A model generated the notes under the pieces. The model had not been told where the DNA came from and searched no databases. It was given only the letters and a program-made list of their open reading frames with translations. Of a stretch of DNA of 60,231 bases, positions 1-10,900 are shown piece by piece (within the stretch, counting starts at the first letter, position 1; each line of letters opens with the position of its first letter). The stretch covers positions 1-60,231 of the forward strand of contig JAGFCB010000147.1 in assembly GCA_022394775.1 (NCBI GenBank), written 5' to 3'. The translations under genes were made by a program, and so were the position numbers. The DNA comes from Candidatus Poribacteria bacterium (GTDB lineage Bacteria; Poribacteria; WGA-4E; WGA-3G).

Positions 1-18
1 ATGTGATATAATCTTTCA

Positions 19-88
19 TGTCAGGATAATACATGGGAAACTCCTTCAATGGGTTGCTTTTCATTAAAGGATACCCATTATCCTGACA
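19..88. repeat. Short inverted-repeat element
   Basis: A perfect 12-bp inverted repeat, TGTCAGGATAAT at 19-30 and ATTATCCTGACA at 77-88, encloses about 46 bp. An inner GGG/CCC pair extends the symmetry with a small offset. It looks like a miniature inverted-repeat element or a terminator-like structure downstream of the minus-strand WD40 gene. No target duplication is visible and no second copy was seen in this window. Confidence 0.5.
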
Positions 89-143
89 CGACTCAACTTT
101 ATTTATGAACCACCCTCAAGTAACTAATAACTGCGTACTCGTT

Positions 144-2549
144 TTACTTGCGTATTAACATTTTTCGTGTTGCGTTGAAATCGTCTGCTGTGAGCGTGTA
201 GAAATAGACCCCGCTTGCCACCGGTTCACCGAACTCGTTTTTGCCATCCCAATACGCCGCACGGGTGCGGGATTGATAGGTGCCGATAGCCTTGTGTCCT
301 AATGACAACGTTCGGACCAAACTGCCATCTACCGCATGGATACGTAGCGTTACATCCGTAGGAGATGCTAACTGGTACGGGATCCATGTTTCTGGGTTGA
401 AGGGATTTGGGTAGTTCGCTAAGAGTGCGGTCTCTTTCGGGGTTAACGTCAGCAGCAGCTGCTCAAGGAAACGGATACCGCGTTGGGAGGTCGCATCAGT
501 GAGGCTGAGTTGCTTAGCAGTGGAGATCCACTGCTGCACGGTCTCTGCGGAGAGGTTGCTTGCAGACGGTGCTCCGGCAGCCATTTCGCCGAAAGCCGCA
601 GCGACGGCGACGAGGTCTTGAATGTTGACTTGTCCATCGGCGTTGACATCCGCCGGTGTGTCTCCCGTTTCACCGAAGGCTGCAGCGACGGCGACGAGGT
701 CTTGGATGTTGACTTGTCCATCGGCGTTGACATCGGCTGCGAGGCGTGGCGGCTCTGAGGGTGCCTGTGCGAAGTCCCACAGCAGTAGCGTGCCACCATC
801 ACTATAACTGGCAAGTGTCAACCCATCCGGCTTGAACAACACATGACCTGTCCCTGTGAAGGCGGAGGTGAATTTCACTGCCCCCGTCGCAACATCCCAC
901 AAGCGTACCCTCTCATCCACACTGGCAAGCGTTGCGCCATCAGGACTGAATGAGACACTATAAACAGCATCTGTATGCTCTGGGAGGGTGGCTTTGACCG
1001 TGCCTGTCGTAACATCCCACAAACGCACTGTTTTGTCCTGACCTCCACTGGCAAGCGTTGTGCCATCAGGACTGAATGATACACTATGAACATCGCTGGC
1101 ATGCCCTATAAGTTCGGATTTTAGGGTGCCCGTCGCAACATCCCACAAACGTACCTTCCCTTCCGAAATATTGATCGTACTTTCCAAAATCCCACTGGCA
1201 AGTATCGTGCCATCAGGACTGAATGATACACTACTGACCCAATAATCCCCTTCGAGCGTAGATTTCAGTTTCAGCGTATTAGCAGCAACATCCCATAAAC
1301 GCACGGTATCCGTACGGAGCGGTCCATTTGAACTTCCACTGGCAAGGATGGTTCCATTCGGACTAAACGATAGACACCTGACCCCGAGCAGATGTCCACT
1401 GATCGTAGTTTTGAGGGTGCCGGTCGCAACGTCCCACAGACTCAACATTCTGCCAGAACTACTGGCAAGAGTGGTGCCATCCGGATTGAACGATATATTC
1501 TGGATGTATCCATGCCCTATGAGCTCGGCTTTGAGGGTACCGGTTGCAACGTTCGATAAACGCACTGTGCCATCCCCGCTTCCACTGGCAAGCGTCACTC
1601 TATCCGGACTGAATGATACACTCGAAACTCCACTCAGGTGACCTTTGATCGTAGTTTTGAGGGTGCCGGTCGCAACATCCCATAACAACACCCGCGAGTC
1701 GGCCCCGCTTCCACTGACAAGCGTCGTACCATCCGGACTGAACGCTATCGTGATATTGCCCCCATAATGCCTGGTGATGAGTTCGGTTTTCAGCGTCCCT
1801 GTTCCTACATCCCATAAACGCACCTTGGTGTCTCCCCTTGATCCTGTGCTGGCGAGGGTAGTGCCATCCGGACTGAACAATATGTTGTTGATCTTGGTAT
1901 GCCCGGTGATGAGTTCGGTTTTCAGCGTCCCTGTTTCGACATCCCATAAACGCACCTTCATGTCCCAGTCCCAACCACTGGCAAGGGTGTTGCCATCCGG
2001 ACTGAACGATAGACTTGTGACACCGCCCCAAGGCCCTTTGAGTTCGGTTTTCAGTGTGCCTGTCCCTACGTCCCATAAACGTACCGCCGCACCATAACCC
2101 AAATTCCCACTCGCCAGCGTAGTGCCATCCGGACTGAATGATATACTTGAGATATCGCCGAAATTCCCTTTGAGTTCGGTTTTCAGTGTGCCTGTCCCTA
2201 CGTCCCATAAACGGACGGTTCCATCAATCCGCCCCGCACTAGCGAGGGTAGTGCCATCCAGACTGAACGACACACTCGTGACACCGCCCGTATGTCCAGT
2301 GAGCAGCGCAAGTTCTTCGGACGTATCGGCATCATACAGCCATATACCGAGACTCCCCGCTACTGCAAGTATTGAACCATCTGGTGAATACGCTATCTCG
2401 TTTATGCTACCTTTACCGAGACGTGCTTTAGCACCTTCGGGTAAGCTAAGTTGCGTATGTGCTGCATACTGCGCAAAACAAGGCACAATACTGAGACTTG
2501 AAATTATGAGGAGTGTTAAGATGAAAAATAGTCTTGTTTTCAGTTCCAT
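144..2549 (-). CDS. Secreted WD40-repeat protein with dockerin-like pair and C-terminal sorting domain
   Basis: The 801-residue protein begins with a signal peptide ending near CFAQ (residue 27). About twelve WD40 blades follow (roughly 45-600), each with the pattern VSFSPDGTTLASG...VRLWDVATGTLK. Two dockerin-like calcium loops, DVNADGQVNIQDL, lie at about 603-655. The last ~100 residues (NYPNPFNPETWIPYQLA to ATRKMLIRK) form a FlgD-Ig-like domain of the type used as a C-terminal sorting or anchoring signal. The start is supported by an AAAGGAG ribosome site. The propeller probably acts outside the inner membrane in protein-protein binding; no enzymatic residues are seen. It is the first of three tandem paralogues read in the same direction, with only 62 bp to the next. 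Ligand and partner are unknown. Confidence 0.9.
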   Translation of the reverse strand: MELKTRLFFILTLLIISSLSIVPCFAQYAAHTQLSLPEGAKARLGKGSINEIAYSPDGSILAVAGSLGIWLYDADTSEELALLTGHTGGVTSVSFSLDGTTLASAGRIDGTVRLWDVGTGTLKTELKGNFGDISSISFSPDGTTLASGNLGYGAAVRLWDVGTGTLKTELKGPWGGVTSLSFSPDGNTLASGWDWDMKVRLWDVETGTLKTELITGHTKINNILFSPDGTTLASTGSRGDTKVRLWDVGTGTLKTELITRHYGGNITIAFSPDGTTLVSGSGADSRVLLWDVATGTLKTTIKGHLSGVSSVSFSPDRVTLASGSGDGTVRLSNVATGTLKAELIGHGYIQNISFNPDGTTLASSSGRMLSLWDVATGTLKTTISGHLLGVRCLSFSPNGTILASGSSNGPLRTDTVRLWDVAANTLKLKSTLEGDYWVSSVSFSPDGTILASGILESTINISEGKVRLWDVATGTLKSELIGHASDVHSVSFSPDGTTLASGGQDKTVRLWDVTTGTVKATLPEHTDAVYSVSFSPDGATLASVDERVRLWDVATGAVKFTSAFTGTGHVLFKPDGLTLASYSDGGTLLLWDFAQAPSEPPRLAADVNADGQVNIQDLVAVAAAFGETGDTPADVNADGQVNIQDLVAVAAAFGEMAAGAPSASNLSAETVQQWISTAKQLSLTDATSQRGIRFLEQLLLTLTPKETALLANYPNPFNPETWIPYQLASPTDVTLRIHAVDGSLVRTLSLGHKAIGTYQSRTRAAYWDGKNEFGEPVASGVYFYTLTADDFNATRKMLIRK

Positions 2550-2611
2550 AGATTTCTATCTCCTTTAGAGATGTCACCCGTACCAGGGTGGAATGGTTGT
2601 TAGCCCTCGTT

Positions 2612-5101
2612 TTACTTACGTATCAACATTTTTCGTGTTGCAGTAAAATCGCCTGCGGTTAAAGTGTAGAAATAGAGCCCACTTGCGATGGGTTCACTTA
2701 ACTCGTTTCTACCGTCCCAATACGCTGCACGGCTACGGGACTGATAGATGCCTACCTGCTTATGTCCTAATGATAGTAAACGTACCAAACTTCCGTCTAC
2801 GGCATGGATATGGAGTGTGACATCTGCGGGTGATGCTAACTGGTACGGTATCCATGTTTCTGGGTTGAAGGGATTTGGGTAGTTCGCTAAGAGTGCCGTC
2901 TCTTTCGGAGTCAACGTTAACAGCAGCTGCTCAAGGAAACGGATACCGCGTTGGGAGGTGGCATCCGTGAGGTTTAACTGTCGCGCTTGCGACAGCCATT
3001 GCTGTATTGTCTCTGGAGAGAAGTTGGCTGCAGACGGCGCGCTGTCAGCTGCTTCCCCGAAAGCCGCAGCGACAGCAACGAGGTCTTGAATGTTGACGCT
3101 CCCGTCACCGTTGACATCGGCAGGAGTTTCTCCTGTTTCGCCGAAAGCGGCAGCGACGGTGACGAGGTCTTGAATGTTGACGCTCCCGTCACCGTTGACA
3201 TCCGCTGCGAGACGTGGTGGCTCTGGCAGTGCAGGTGCGAGATCCCATAGCAGCACTGTGCCATCCCCACTCCCACTCGCGAGTGTCATACCATCTGGGC
3301 TGAACACGATGCTATAGACAGTTGATGTATGCCCCGTAAGAGTGTGTTTGAGGTCTCCTGTCGCAACATTCCACAAACGTACGGTTCCGTCCCCATTGCC
3401 ACTTACGAGCGTCATACCATCTGGACTGAAAGAGACACTAGAGACAAGACTGGCATCCTCTGCGACTATCGCTTTAGACATGCCTGTCGCAATATCCCAC
3501 AAACGTACGGTTTTGTCCCTACTACCACTGGCCAGCGTCATACTGTCTGGACTGAACGATATACTATTGACATCGTCGGTATGCCCTGTGAGTTCAGCTT
3601 CAAGTGCCCCCGTCGAAGCGTCCCACAAACGCACCGTCTTATCCCAACTTCCAGTAGCAAGGAGAGTCCCATTTGGACTGAACGAAACACTCGAAACTTT
3701 GACCGTATGCCCCGTGAGTTTCATTTTCAGGGTGCCCGTCGCAACATCCCATAAACGCACTGTGTTGTCATCACTTCCGCTGGCTAGTGTTTTGCCATCT
3801 GGGCTGAATGATACACTATTGACAAAGAGTGTATGCCCTGTGAGTTCGGCTTCAAGTGCCCCCGTCGAAACGTCCCATAAACGCACCGTCTTATCCCAAC
3901 TTCCAGTAGCAAGGAGAGCCCGATTTGGACTGAAGGAGACACTGAAAACCTCGCGCGTATGCCCCATAAGTGTCACTTTGGACCTACCCATCTCCACATC
4001 CCACAAGCACACCCTCCGGTCCTCACTTCCACTCGCCAGCGTTTTGCCATCTGGGCTGAACGCCACACTCTTGATACTATTGGTATACCCAGTGAGTTCA
4101 GTTTTGACCGCATTCGTTGAGACATCCCATAAACGCAGGGTTCTGTCGCTACTCCCACTTGTCAGCGTTTTGCCATCTGGGCTGAACGCCACACTTTCGA
4201 CGCTGCTTATATGCCCGGTGCGTGTGGATTTCAGTGTGCCCGTCGAGACATTCCACAGACGAACAGTCCCATCATCACTCCCACTGGCGAGGGTCCTGTT
4301 ATCGGGACTAAATACTAAGCTATTGACATCATCCGTATGCCCTGTGAGTTCGGTTTTGAGCGTACCCGTCGCAACATCCCACAAACGTACGATTCCGTTG
4401 CCACTCCCACTGGCTAGCGTTTTGCCATCTGGACTGAATGACACACTATTGATCCATAATGTGTGTCCTGTGAGTTCAGATTTCAGTGTGCCCGTCGAAA
4501 CATTCCATAAACGGACTATCCGGTCATCACCCACACCAGCAAGTGTTTTGCCATCTGGACTGAATGCTAAACTACGAACACCGCGTGTCAGCCCGGTAAA
4601 TTCTAATTTGACTGCCCCCGTCGCAACATCCCATAAACGGACTATCTGGTCATGATGTCCACCACTGGCAAGCGTCCGACCATCCGGGCTGAAGGACACG
4701 GTATTGATCCCGAATGACCGTTCGGTAAGCGTGGATTTGAGAGTCTGGGTTCCAACATCCCACAAACGAACGGTTCTATCCCTACTCCCACTCGCCAGTG
4801 TCTTGCCATCTGGACTGAACGTCACACTTTCGACACTTCTCGTATGCTTGGTGAGCAGCGCAAGTTCTTGGAACGTTTCGGTATCATAGAGCCATACACC
4901 GATGCTACTTGCTACCGCAAGTAATGAACCATCCGGTGAATACGTTATCTCATTTATATTACCTTTACCGAGGCGTGCTTTGGCACTCTCGGGTAAATCG
5001 AGTTGCGTGTACGGCTCATATTGCGCAAAACAAAGTAGAATGCTGAGGCTTGAAATTATGAGCAGTGTTAAGACGAAAAAAAGTGTTGTTTTCAGTTTCA
5101 T
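2612..5101 (-). CDS. Secreted WD40-repeat protein with dockerin-like pair and C-terminal sorting domain (paralogue 2)
   Basis: The 829-residue protein has the same architecture as its two neighbours: a signal peptide (FFVLTLLIISSLSILLCFAQ), about thirteen WD40 blades rich in GHT...VNSVSFSPDGKTLASGS, two DVNGDGSVNIQDLV loops, a helical linker (LTDATSQRGIRFLEQLL) and the NYPNPFNPETW terminal domain. Blades with repeated GSWDKTVRLWD are almost identical to each other, which suggests recent blade duplication. A clear AAAGGAGA ribosome site precedes the ATG. Its signal peptide and last ~150 residues match those of the adjacent genes much more closely than the blades do. It is probably an exported or surface-exposed binding scaffold. 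No catalytic motif is visible. Confidence 0.9.
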   Translation of the reverse strand: MKLKTTLFFVLTLLIISSLSILLCFAQYEPYTQLDLPESAKARLGKGNINEITYSPDGSLLAVASSIGVWLYDTETFQELALLTKHTRSVESVTFSPDGKTLASGSRDRTVRLWDVGTQTLKSTLTERSFGINTVSFSPDGRTLASGGHHDQIVRLWDVATGAVKLEFTGLTRGVRSLAFSPDGKTLAGVGDDRIVRLWNVSTGTLKSELTGHTLWINSVSFSPDGKTLASGSGNGIVRLWDVATGTLKTELTGHTDDVNSLVFSPDNRTLASGSDDGTVRLWNVSTGTLKSTRTGHISSVESVAFSPDGKTLTSGSSDRTLRLWDVSTNAVKTELTGYTNSIKSVAFSPDGKTLASGSEDRRVCLWDVEMGRSKVTLMGHTREVFSVSFSPNRALLATGSWDKTVRLWDVSTGALEAELTGHTLFVNSVSFSPDGKTLASGSDDNTVRLWDVATGTLKMKLTGHTVKVSSVSFSPNGTLLATGSWDKTVRLWDASTGALEAELTGHTDDVNSISFSPDSMTLASGSRDKTVRLWDIATGMSKAIVAEDASLVSSVSFSPDGMTLVSGNGDGTVRLWNVATGDLKHTLTGHTSTVYSIVFSPDGMTLASGSGDGTVLLWDLAPALPEPPRLAADVNGDGSVNIQDLVTVAAAFGETGETPADVNGDGSVNIQDLVAVAAAFGEAADSAPSAANFSPETIQQWLSQARQLNLTDATSQRGIRFLEQLLLTLTPKETALLANYPNPFNPETWIPYQLASPADVTLHIHAVDGSLVRLLSLGHKQVGIYQSRSRAAYWDGRNELSEPIASGLYFYTLTAGDFTATRKMLIRK

Positions 5102-5257
5102 GGATGCCTGTCTCCTTTATTGATTGTCGGTTAGCAGTTTTCAGTCCCGTTCCGGTACCGGTGTTGAATTCTGAGTTGTGATTTCCATGATTTTCAGGAT
5201 TACGGACATCCGTTGATTGACAACCGTCCTTTTCTCCATCGGGATTGAAAATCCCTC

Positions 5258-7777
5258 CTACTTGCGTATGAGCATTTTTCGTGTTGCGTTGAAATCGCCT
5301 GCGGTGAGCGTGTAGAAGTAGACACCGCTTGCGACGGGTTCACCGAGTTCGTTTTTGCCGTCCCAATATGCTGCACGATTACGGTTTTGATACACACCGA
5401 CTGTCTGATGCCCCAACGACAAGGTGCGGACTAAACTGCCGTCTACGGCATGGATATGGAGTGTGACATCTGCGGGTGATGCTAACTGGTACGGTATCCA
5501 TGTTTCCGGGTTGAAGGGATTTGGGTAATTCGCTAAGAGTGCCGTCTCTTTCGGGGTTAACGTCAGCAGCTGCTCAAGGAAACGGATACCGCGTTGGGAG
5601 GTCGCATCAGTGAGGCTGAGTTGCTTAGCAGCGGAGAGCCACTGTTGCACGGTCTCTGCGGAGAGGTTGACGGCAGACGGTGCGCTGTTAGCGGTTTCAC
5701 CGAAAGCTGCTGCGACGGCGACGAGGTCTTGGATGTTAACTTGACCATCGCCGTTGACATCGGCGGGATCACCTTCTTCAGGAACTTGCTGCCCAAATGC
5801 CCCGGCGACCCATACCAAATCTTGGATGTTCACTGTGCCATCGCCATTGACATCCGCTGCGAGGCGTGGCGGTTCTGGCGGTGCAGGTGTGAGGTCCCAT
5901 AGCAGCACTGTCCCACCCCAACTCATACTGGCAAGTGTTGCACCATCCGGACTGAACTCTACACTGTAGACATCGCTTGTATGCCTGAGCGTGGATTTCA
6001 GGGTGCCGGTTGCAACATCCCACAGACGTACTTTTCCGTCATCACTCCCACCACTGGCAAGTGTTGCCCCATCCGGACTGAACGAAACACTCATGACAGC
6101 CTCTGCCGGACCTGTAAGCGTGGATTTCAGGGTGCCGGTTGCAACATCCCACAGACGTACTTTTCCGTCATCACCTCCACTGGCAAGTGTTGCCCCATCC
6201 GGACTGAACGAAACACTGATGATACCACCTGCCTCTTCTGCTGTGAACTCGGATTTCAGGGTGCCAGTCGCAACGTCCCATAAATCCACCGTTCCTCGCC
6301 AAGTCCCACCACTGGCAAGGGTCTTGCCATCCGGACTGAACCAAGCACTTACGGTGCCGCCTGTCTGTACTGTGAGCGTGGATTTTAGCGTGCCGGACGC
6401 AACATCCCATAAGTGCACTGCGCCCCAACTTCCACCACTGACAAGTGTCTTACCATCTGGACTGAATGAAACACTCCGGACATCACCTGCCTCTTCTATG
6501 AGCGTGTCTTTGAGAGTGCCGGTTGCAACATCCCACAAGTACGTCGTGCCATTCCAACTCCCGCCGGCAAGTATCGCACCATCTGGACTGAACGAAACAC
6601 TCAAAACTCGCCCCGTATGCCCAGTGAGCGTGTCTTTGAGGGTGCTTGTCGTAACATTCCACAAATCCACCCTATCGTACGTACTCACATTGGCAACGAT
6701 AATACCACCAGGGCTGAACGATACACTCGATATCCCAGTCGTATGTCCAGTGAGTGTGGATTTCAGGCTGCCAGTCGATATATCCCACAGACGCACTGTT
6801 CCGTCCCAACTCCCACTGGCAAGCGTCGCACCATCGGAACTGAATGATACACTATTGACATCGCCGGTATGCTCCGTAAGTGTAGATTTCAGGGTAGCCG
6901 TCGCCACGTCCCATAAACGTACTGTGTCGTCCCGACTCCCACTGGCAAGTGTCGCACCATCCGGACTAAATGACACACTTAAGACTCCGCTCGTATGCCC
7001 GGTGAGTGTGGATTTCAGGCTGCCAGTCGATATGTTCCACAGGCGCACTTTTCCGTCATCACTCCCACTCGCAACGGTGGTGCCATCTGGGCTGAACGAA
7101 ACACTTCGAGCCCAATCAGGCGAGATTAAAAATTTATTCTTTACGAGTGTGGCTTTGATGGTAGCCGTAGCAACGTCCCATAAATCCACCGCGTTGCGCG
7201 CATTCCCACTGGCAAGTGTCGCACCATCCGGGCTGAACGACACACTCGCTATCAGGTATGGATCTGTTGAGAGAGTTACTTTGATGGTACCTGTCGTAAT
7301 GTCCCATAAATGCACTTCAGACCAACTTCTACTGGCAAGCAGCGAACCGTCGGAACTGAACGACACACTCAAGACATCATCGAGGCCAAACCTATCTGCA
7401 GGGTTTGTGAATGTGGTTTTGGTCTCACCGGTTGCAACATCCGATAAACGCACTTTTCCATCATCACTCCCACTTGCAATGGTAGTACCATCCGGGCTGA
7501 ACGATACACTATTGATTGAGCTCGTATGTCCTGCAAGCAGTGCGACCTCATGGTAGGTTTTGGCATCATAGAGATAGATACCGATACTACTTGCTACCGC
7601 AAGCAACGAAGCATCCGGTGAATACTTTATCTCATTTATTTGACCTTTACCGAGACGAACTTTGGCACCTTCGGGTAAACCAAGTTGGGTATGTCCGGCA
7701 TATTGAGAAAAACACGGTTGAATACTGAGACTTGAAATTATGAGTAGTGCTAAAATCGAAAATAGTCTTGTTTCCAT
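5258..7777 (-). CDS. Secreted WD40-repeat protein with dockerin-like pair and C-terminal sorting domain (paralogue 3)
   Basis: The 839-residue protein has a signal peptide (LALLIISSLSIQPCFSQ), about fourteen WD40 blades, two dockerin-like loops (DVNGDGTVNIQDL and DVNGDGQVNIQDL, separated by a slightly longer spacer containing QQVPEEGDP), and the shared C-terminal sorting-type domain. The best ribosome site, AGGAG, lies rather far (about 16 nt) from the ATG, so the start is slightly less certain than in the paralogues. The sequences after this gene and after the next upstream gene share a stretch around GGTGTTGAATTCTGA (near 5160-5192 and 7833-7865). The tandem duplication therefore included intergenic DNA. 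Its function is probably extracellular binding; ligand unknown. Confidence 0.88.
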   Translation of the reverse strand: METRLFSILALLIISSLSIQPCFSQYAGHTQLGLPEGAKVRLGKGQINEIKYSPDASLLAVASSIGIYLYDAKTYHEVALLAGHTSSINSVSFSPDGTTIASGSDDGKVRLSDVATGETKTTFTNPADRFGLDDVLSVSFSSDGSLLASRSWSEVHLWDITTGTIKVTLSTDPYLIASVSFSPDGATLASGNARNAVDLWDVATATIKATLVKNKFLISPDWARSVSFSPDGTTVASGSDDGKVRLWNISTGSLKSTLTGHTSGVLSVSFSPDGATLASGSRDDTVRLWDVATATLKSTLTEHTGDVNSVSFSSDGATLASGSWDGTVRLWDISTGSLKSTLTGHTTGISSVSFSPGGIIVANVSTYDRVDLWNVTTSTLKDTLTGHTGRVLSVSFSPDGAILAGGSWNGTTYLWDVATGTLKDTLIEEAGDVRSVSFSPDGKTLVSGGSWGAVHLWDVASGTLKSTLTVQTGGTVSAWFSPDGKTLASGGTWRGTVDLWDVATGTLKSEFTAEEAGGIISVSFSPDGATLASGGDDGKVRLWDVATGTLKSTLTGPAEAVMSVSFSPDGATLASGGSDDGKVRLWDVATGTLKSTLRHTSDVYSVEFSPDGATLASMSWGGTVLLWDLTPAPPEPPRLAADVNGDGTVNIQDLVWVAGAFGQQVPEEGDPADVNGDGQVNIQDLVAVAAAFGETANSAPSAVNLSAETVQQWLSAAKQLSLTDATSQRGIRFLEQLLTLTPKETALLANYPNPFNPETWIPYQLASPADVTLHIHAVDGSLVRTLSLGHQTVGVYQNRNRAAYWDGKNELGEPVASGVYFYTLTAGDFNATRKMLIRK

Positions 7778-7907
7778 TTTTATCGAGTTATGTCTCCTGT
7801 ATTGGTTGTCAGTTGTCAGTCACGCTCTGTCACCGGTGTTGAATTCTGAACTGTGATTACCGTGGTAAGAGGTCTGCTCAAAAGTAACTGACAACTGCGT
7901 ATGTGTT

Positions 7908-10900
7908 TTACTTTCGGATTAGCATTTTTCGTGTTGCGTTGAAATCGCCTGCGGTGAGTGTGTAGAAATAGACACCGCTTGCCACCGGTTCACCGAACTC
8001 GTTTTTGCCATCCCAATACGCCGCACGGCTACGGGATTGATAGATGCCTACCGACTTATGTCCTAATGATAGCAAACGTACCAAACTTCCGTCTACGGCA
8101 TAGATGCGCAGCATGACATCTGCTGGAGTTGCCAACTGATAGGGTATCCACGTCTCCGGGTTGAACGGATTTGGGTAATTTGGCAAGAGTGTCGTTTGCG
8201 TCGGTGCTGCCATCGCCGAAAACTGGTGTGTTGGTGATGCGAGAACACCCGTGTCAACCGTGCTTCGGAAGTAATCATAGTCAACCGTTAAAGTGCCTGT
8301 CCCCGCGGCGACACCCGCATAGATGCCTAACTGTAACGGGGGTGTCAACGGAAAATTGGCAACCCCAATCTCTATCCAAGGATCCGCTTCGCGAGTCTTA
8401 TACCACCCTGTATAGGTGTCTCCGTGCTTACGGAGTCTTAAAAACAGTTCTGTCGCCCCGAATTCAGGTCGCCATGGTGGATCCGCTACTAAACCTCGTC
8501 CTCTGGTTTGATACTGGATCTGCCCTTTTGCACCAGCATCCCGCGACCAAAACTTTATCGTCACCCAGTTGTTATCCGCCGGACTCTTCACGACCAGTCC
8601 ATTGACACCGGAAGAAGTATCCCATCTGGAGAAGAAGTGGGTTTCCACATCAAACGTGTCTGCATCGGTTTCTTGATAAAGGAAATGTGAGGCATCTGAT
8701 GCCCAGAGATTTCGATTGGTTTCACCCTCGATATGGAGGAAACCGTCTCGTGTTTCGCCGACATCCCAATTCGCGGGTTCATTCTGCCACTGCCAATTCG
8801 GGTTTTGCAACGCAGTGCCTTCAAAAGCGTCGTCAAAGTTGTCAGAGATTCCTGCGGTAGCGACTAACCCTGGTGATGGATTATCTTGGATCGTCAGCGG
8901 AAACGTCTGCTTTGTGATGCCGCCCCGGTCATCAATCACTTGCAGGGTTACTTCGCTATCAGCCCGAATTGTTAAGGCACTCGTGAGGAATTCAACTGTT
9001 TGGCTTTTGCCGTTTAGGGATTTGCAGGTATGTAATTTGGTGCCTTGTGCAGGATCGCTCGCTGTTGCTGGCACAATCAGCTGCGCCTGATGTAGCCCGT
9101 CAGCATCGGTAAGTTGAAACTGTAGACTCAGGTTTCTGGGTGCTGAAGTGTTTGCGGTATGCAGGTCCATGGTTGCTGCATCATTGAACGCTGTCGGGTC
9201 GTTGTTGAAGAACCGGTGTGCATCCAACCATTCTGCTGCACAGTGCGATAAGCGTTCTTGTGTGCCGTAAGCCATGAGATAAGCATCGTCCCGGAAATCG
9301 TGTTCCAATCCGAAGACGTGTCCGAGTTCGTGTGCGGTAATACTTGGATTGATACAGACTCCAGAGGCCGGGATGACAGCTGTCCCGCCAAAATCTCGCC
9401 GCCACAATTCACTGTCATAGGACTTCCACTCACCGCCGCCTATCCCACAGGTGCCTTCATTGTTAATGAATTCGCTACTAACGTCTACTGCGATAAGAAA
9501 GACATCCTTGGACGTATCAAACTGCTCAGCGACCTCTTTCACCACTTTGGCGTAGGTATCACTGTGATAATATGTATCCGTAAATTTTCCAGTAACATGA
9601 TGGACCTTTGCGTAACCGGTCGTATCAGTTTCAAATGCAAAGGTTTTTTGTCCATAGTTTTGCATCTGTTCTGCGAAGAAGTACTGGGACCACCGTATCA
9701 ATGTGTCTAATTCAGTGTTGATACTGTGTCGGTGTGGACGGTCGCTTGGACGAAAGTAGACGAGTCGAACCATCTCTCGTTCGTATTGTTGTATAACTGT
9801 ATCAGGGTGTGTCTGCTGAACCTCTGTATCCGGTTGTGTTTGTTGGACTTCTATATCTTGTTGCCCTTGTTCCGGGGTGAAGGGTGTAACATCCCACAAA
9901 AGCACCGTGCCATCTACAGCCGCACTGGCGACCATGTTTCCATTAGGATTAAAGACTAAACTGGTGATCTGATGTTGGTGTTGGTTTCCATGCCCAGGAA
10001 AGGCCATCAATTGTTCGCGTGTACCAACATTCCACAACATCACACCAGTTCCATTCCATTCAGTTACCAATATGCTCCCATCGGAATTGAGGGCAAGCCC
10101 CGAAGCATTGCAACGCCCGTCCACTTGAAACGCGTGTTTTTGTTCTCCGTTCACTACATCCCACAGTAGCAACTCGCCCCAACTACCACTAACGAATGTA
10201 CCACCATCCGGACTAAAGGCAAAACTACGGGGAACCCTTGTATGTCCTATGAGGACTTTGAGAGGTTCACCTGTGACGGTATTCCATAGACGGATCGTAG
10301 GATCGCCCGGACCTCGAGTCGCTAGGGTCCGACCATCAGGAGCATAAGCAATCAGAGAGCCGTTCAGGTCTGGATCTTGTAGGATCATTTTTTGGCGTCC
10401 GGTGTTCACATCCCACAGGCGCACCTCGGCAGAACTCCCAGTAGCCAGTGTTTGTCCATCACGACTGAACGCTACACTCTGGATCGCGTCAGTATGTCCC
10501 ATGAGTTTCATTTTTTCCTGCCCGGTGTTCACATCCGACAGCACTACCATGTTGCCATTCAGACCAGCGAGTATCTGGGCATCCGGACTGAAGGCTATAC
10601 TGGAGTGATTATGTGTATAAAAGATAGCTCCTGCATGACCGGTGAGATCGGTTTTGTGTTGCCCGGTGTTCGCATCCCACAGGCGTACTCTTTCATGATC
10701 TGTACTCGCGAGTGTCTGTCCATCCGGACTGAAGGCTATATTCGGGGAAATCCCCGCATGACCGGTGAGATCGGTTTTATGTTGCTCGGTGTTCACATCC
10801 CAGAGTCTGACCATGCTATAATTCACACCAGCGAGAGTGCGACCATCCGGACTGAAGGCGACACTGCCACTGAAATCGGCAATTCCTCGAAGAATGGCTT

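Noticed and set aside
3342..4655. 437-codon plus-strand open frame across the WD40 genes
   Set aside because: It is antisense to WD40 blades; the periodic SGLN/KRTV pattern only mirrors the minus-strand repeats, and it has no ribosome site.
5240..5253. GGGATT/AATCCC hairpin as a terminator of the third WD40 gene
   Set aside because: The stem has only 6 bp and no T-run; too weak to call.
5991..7556. 521-codon plus-strand open frame
   Set aside because: Same reason: it shadows the blades of the paralogue on the minus strand.
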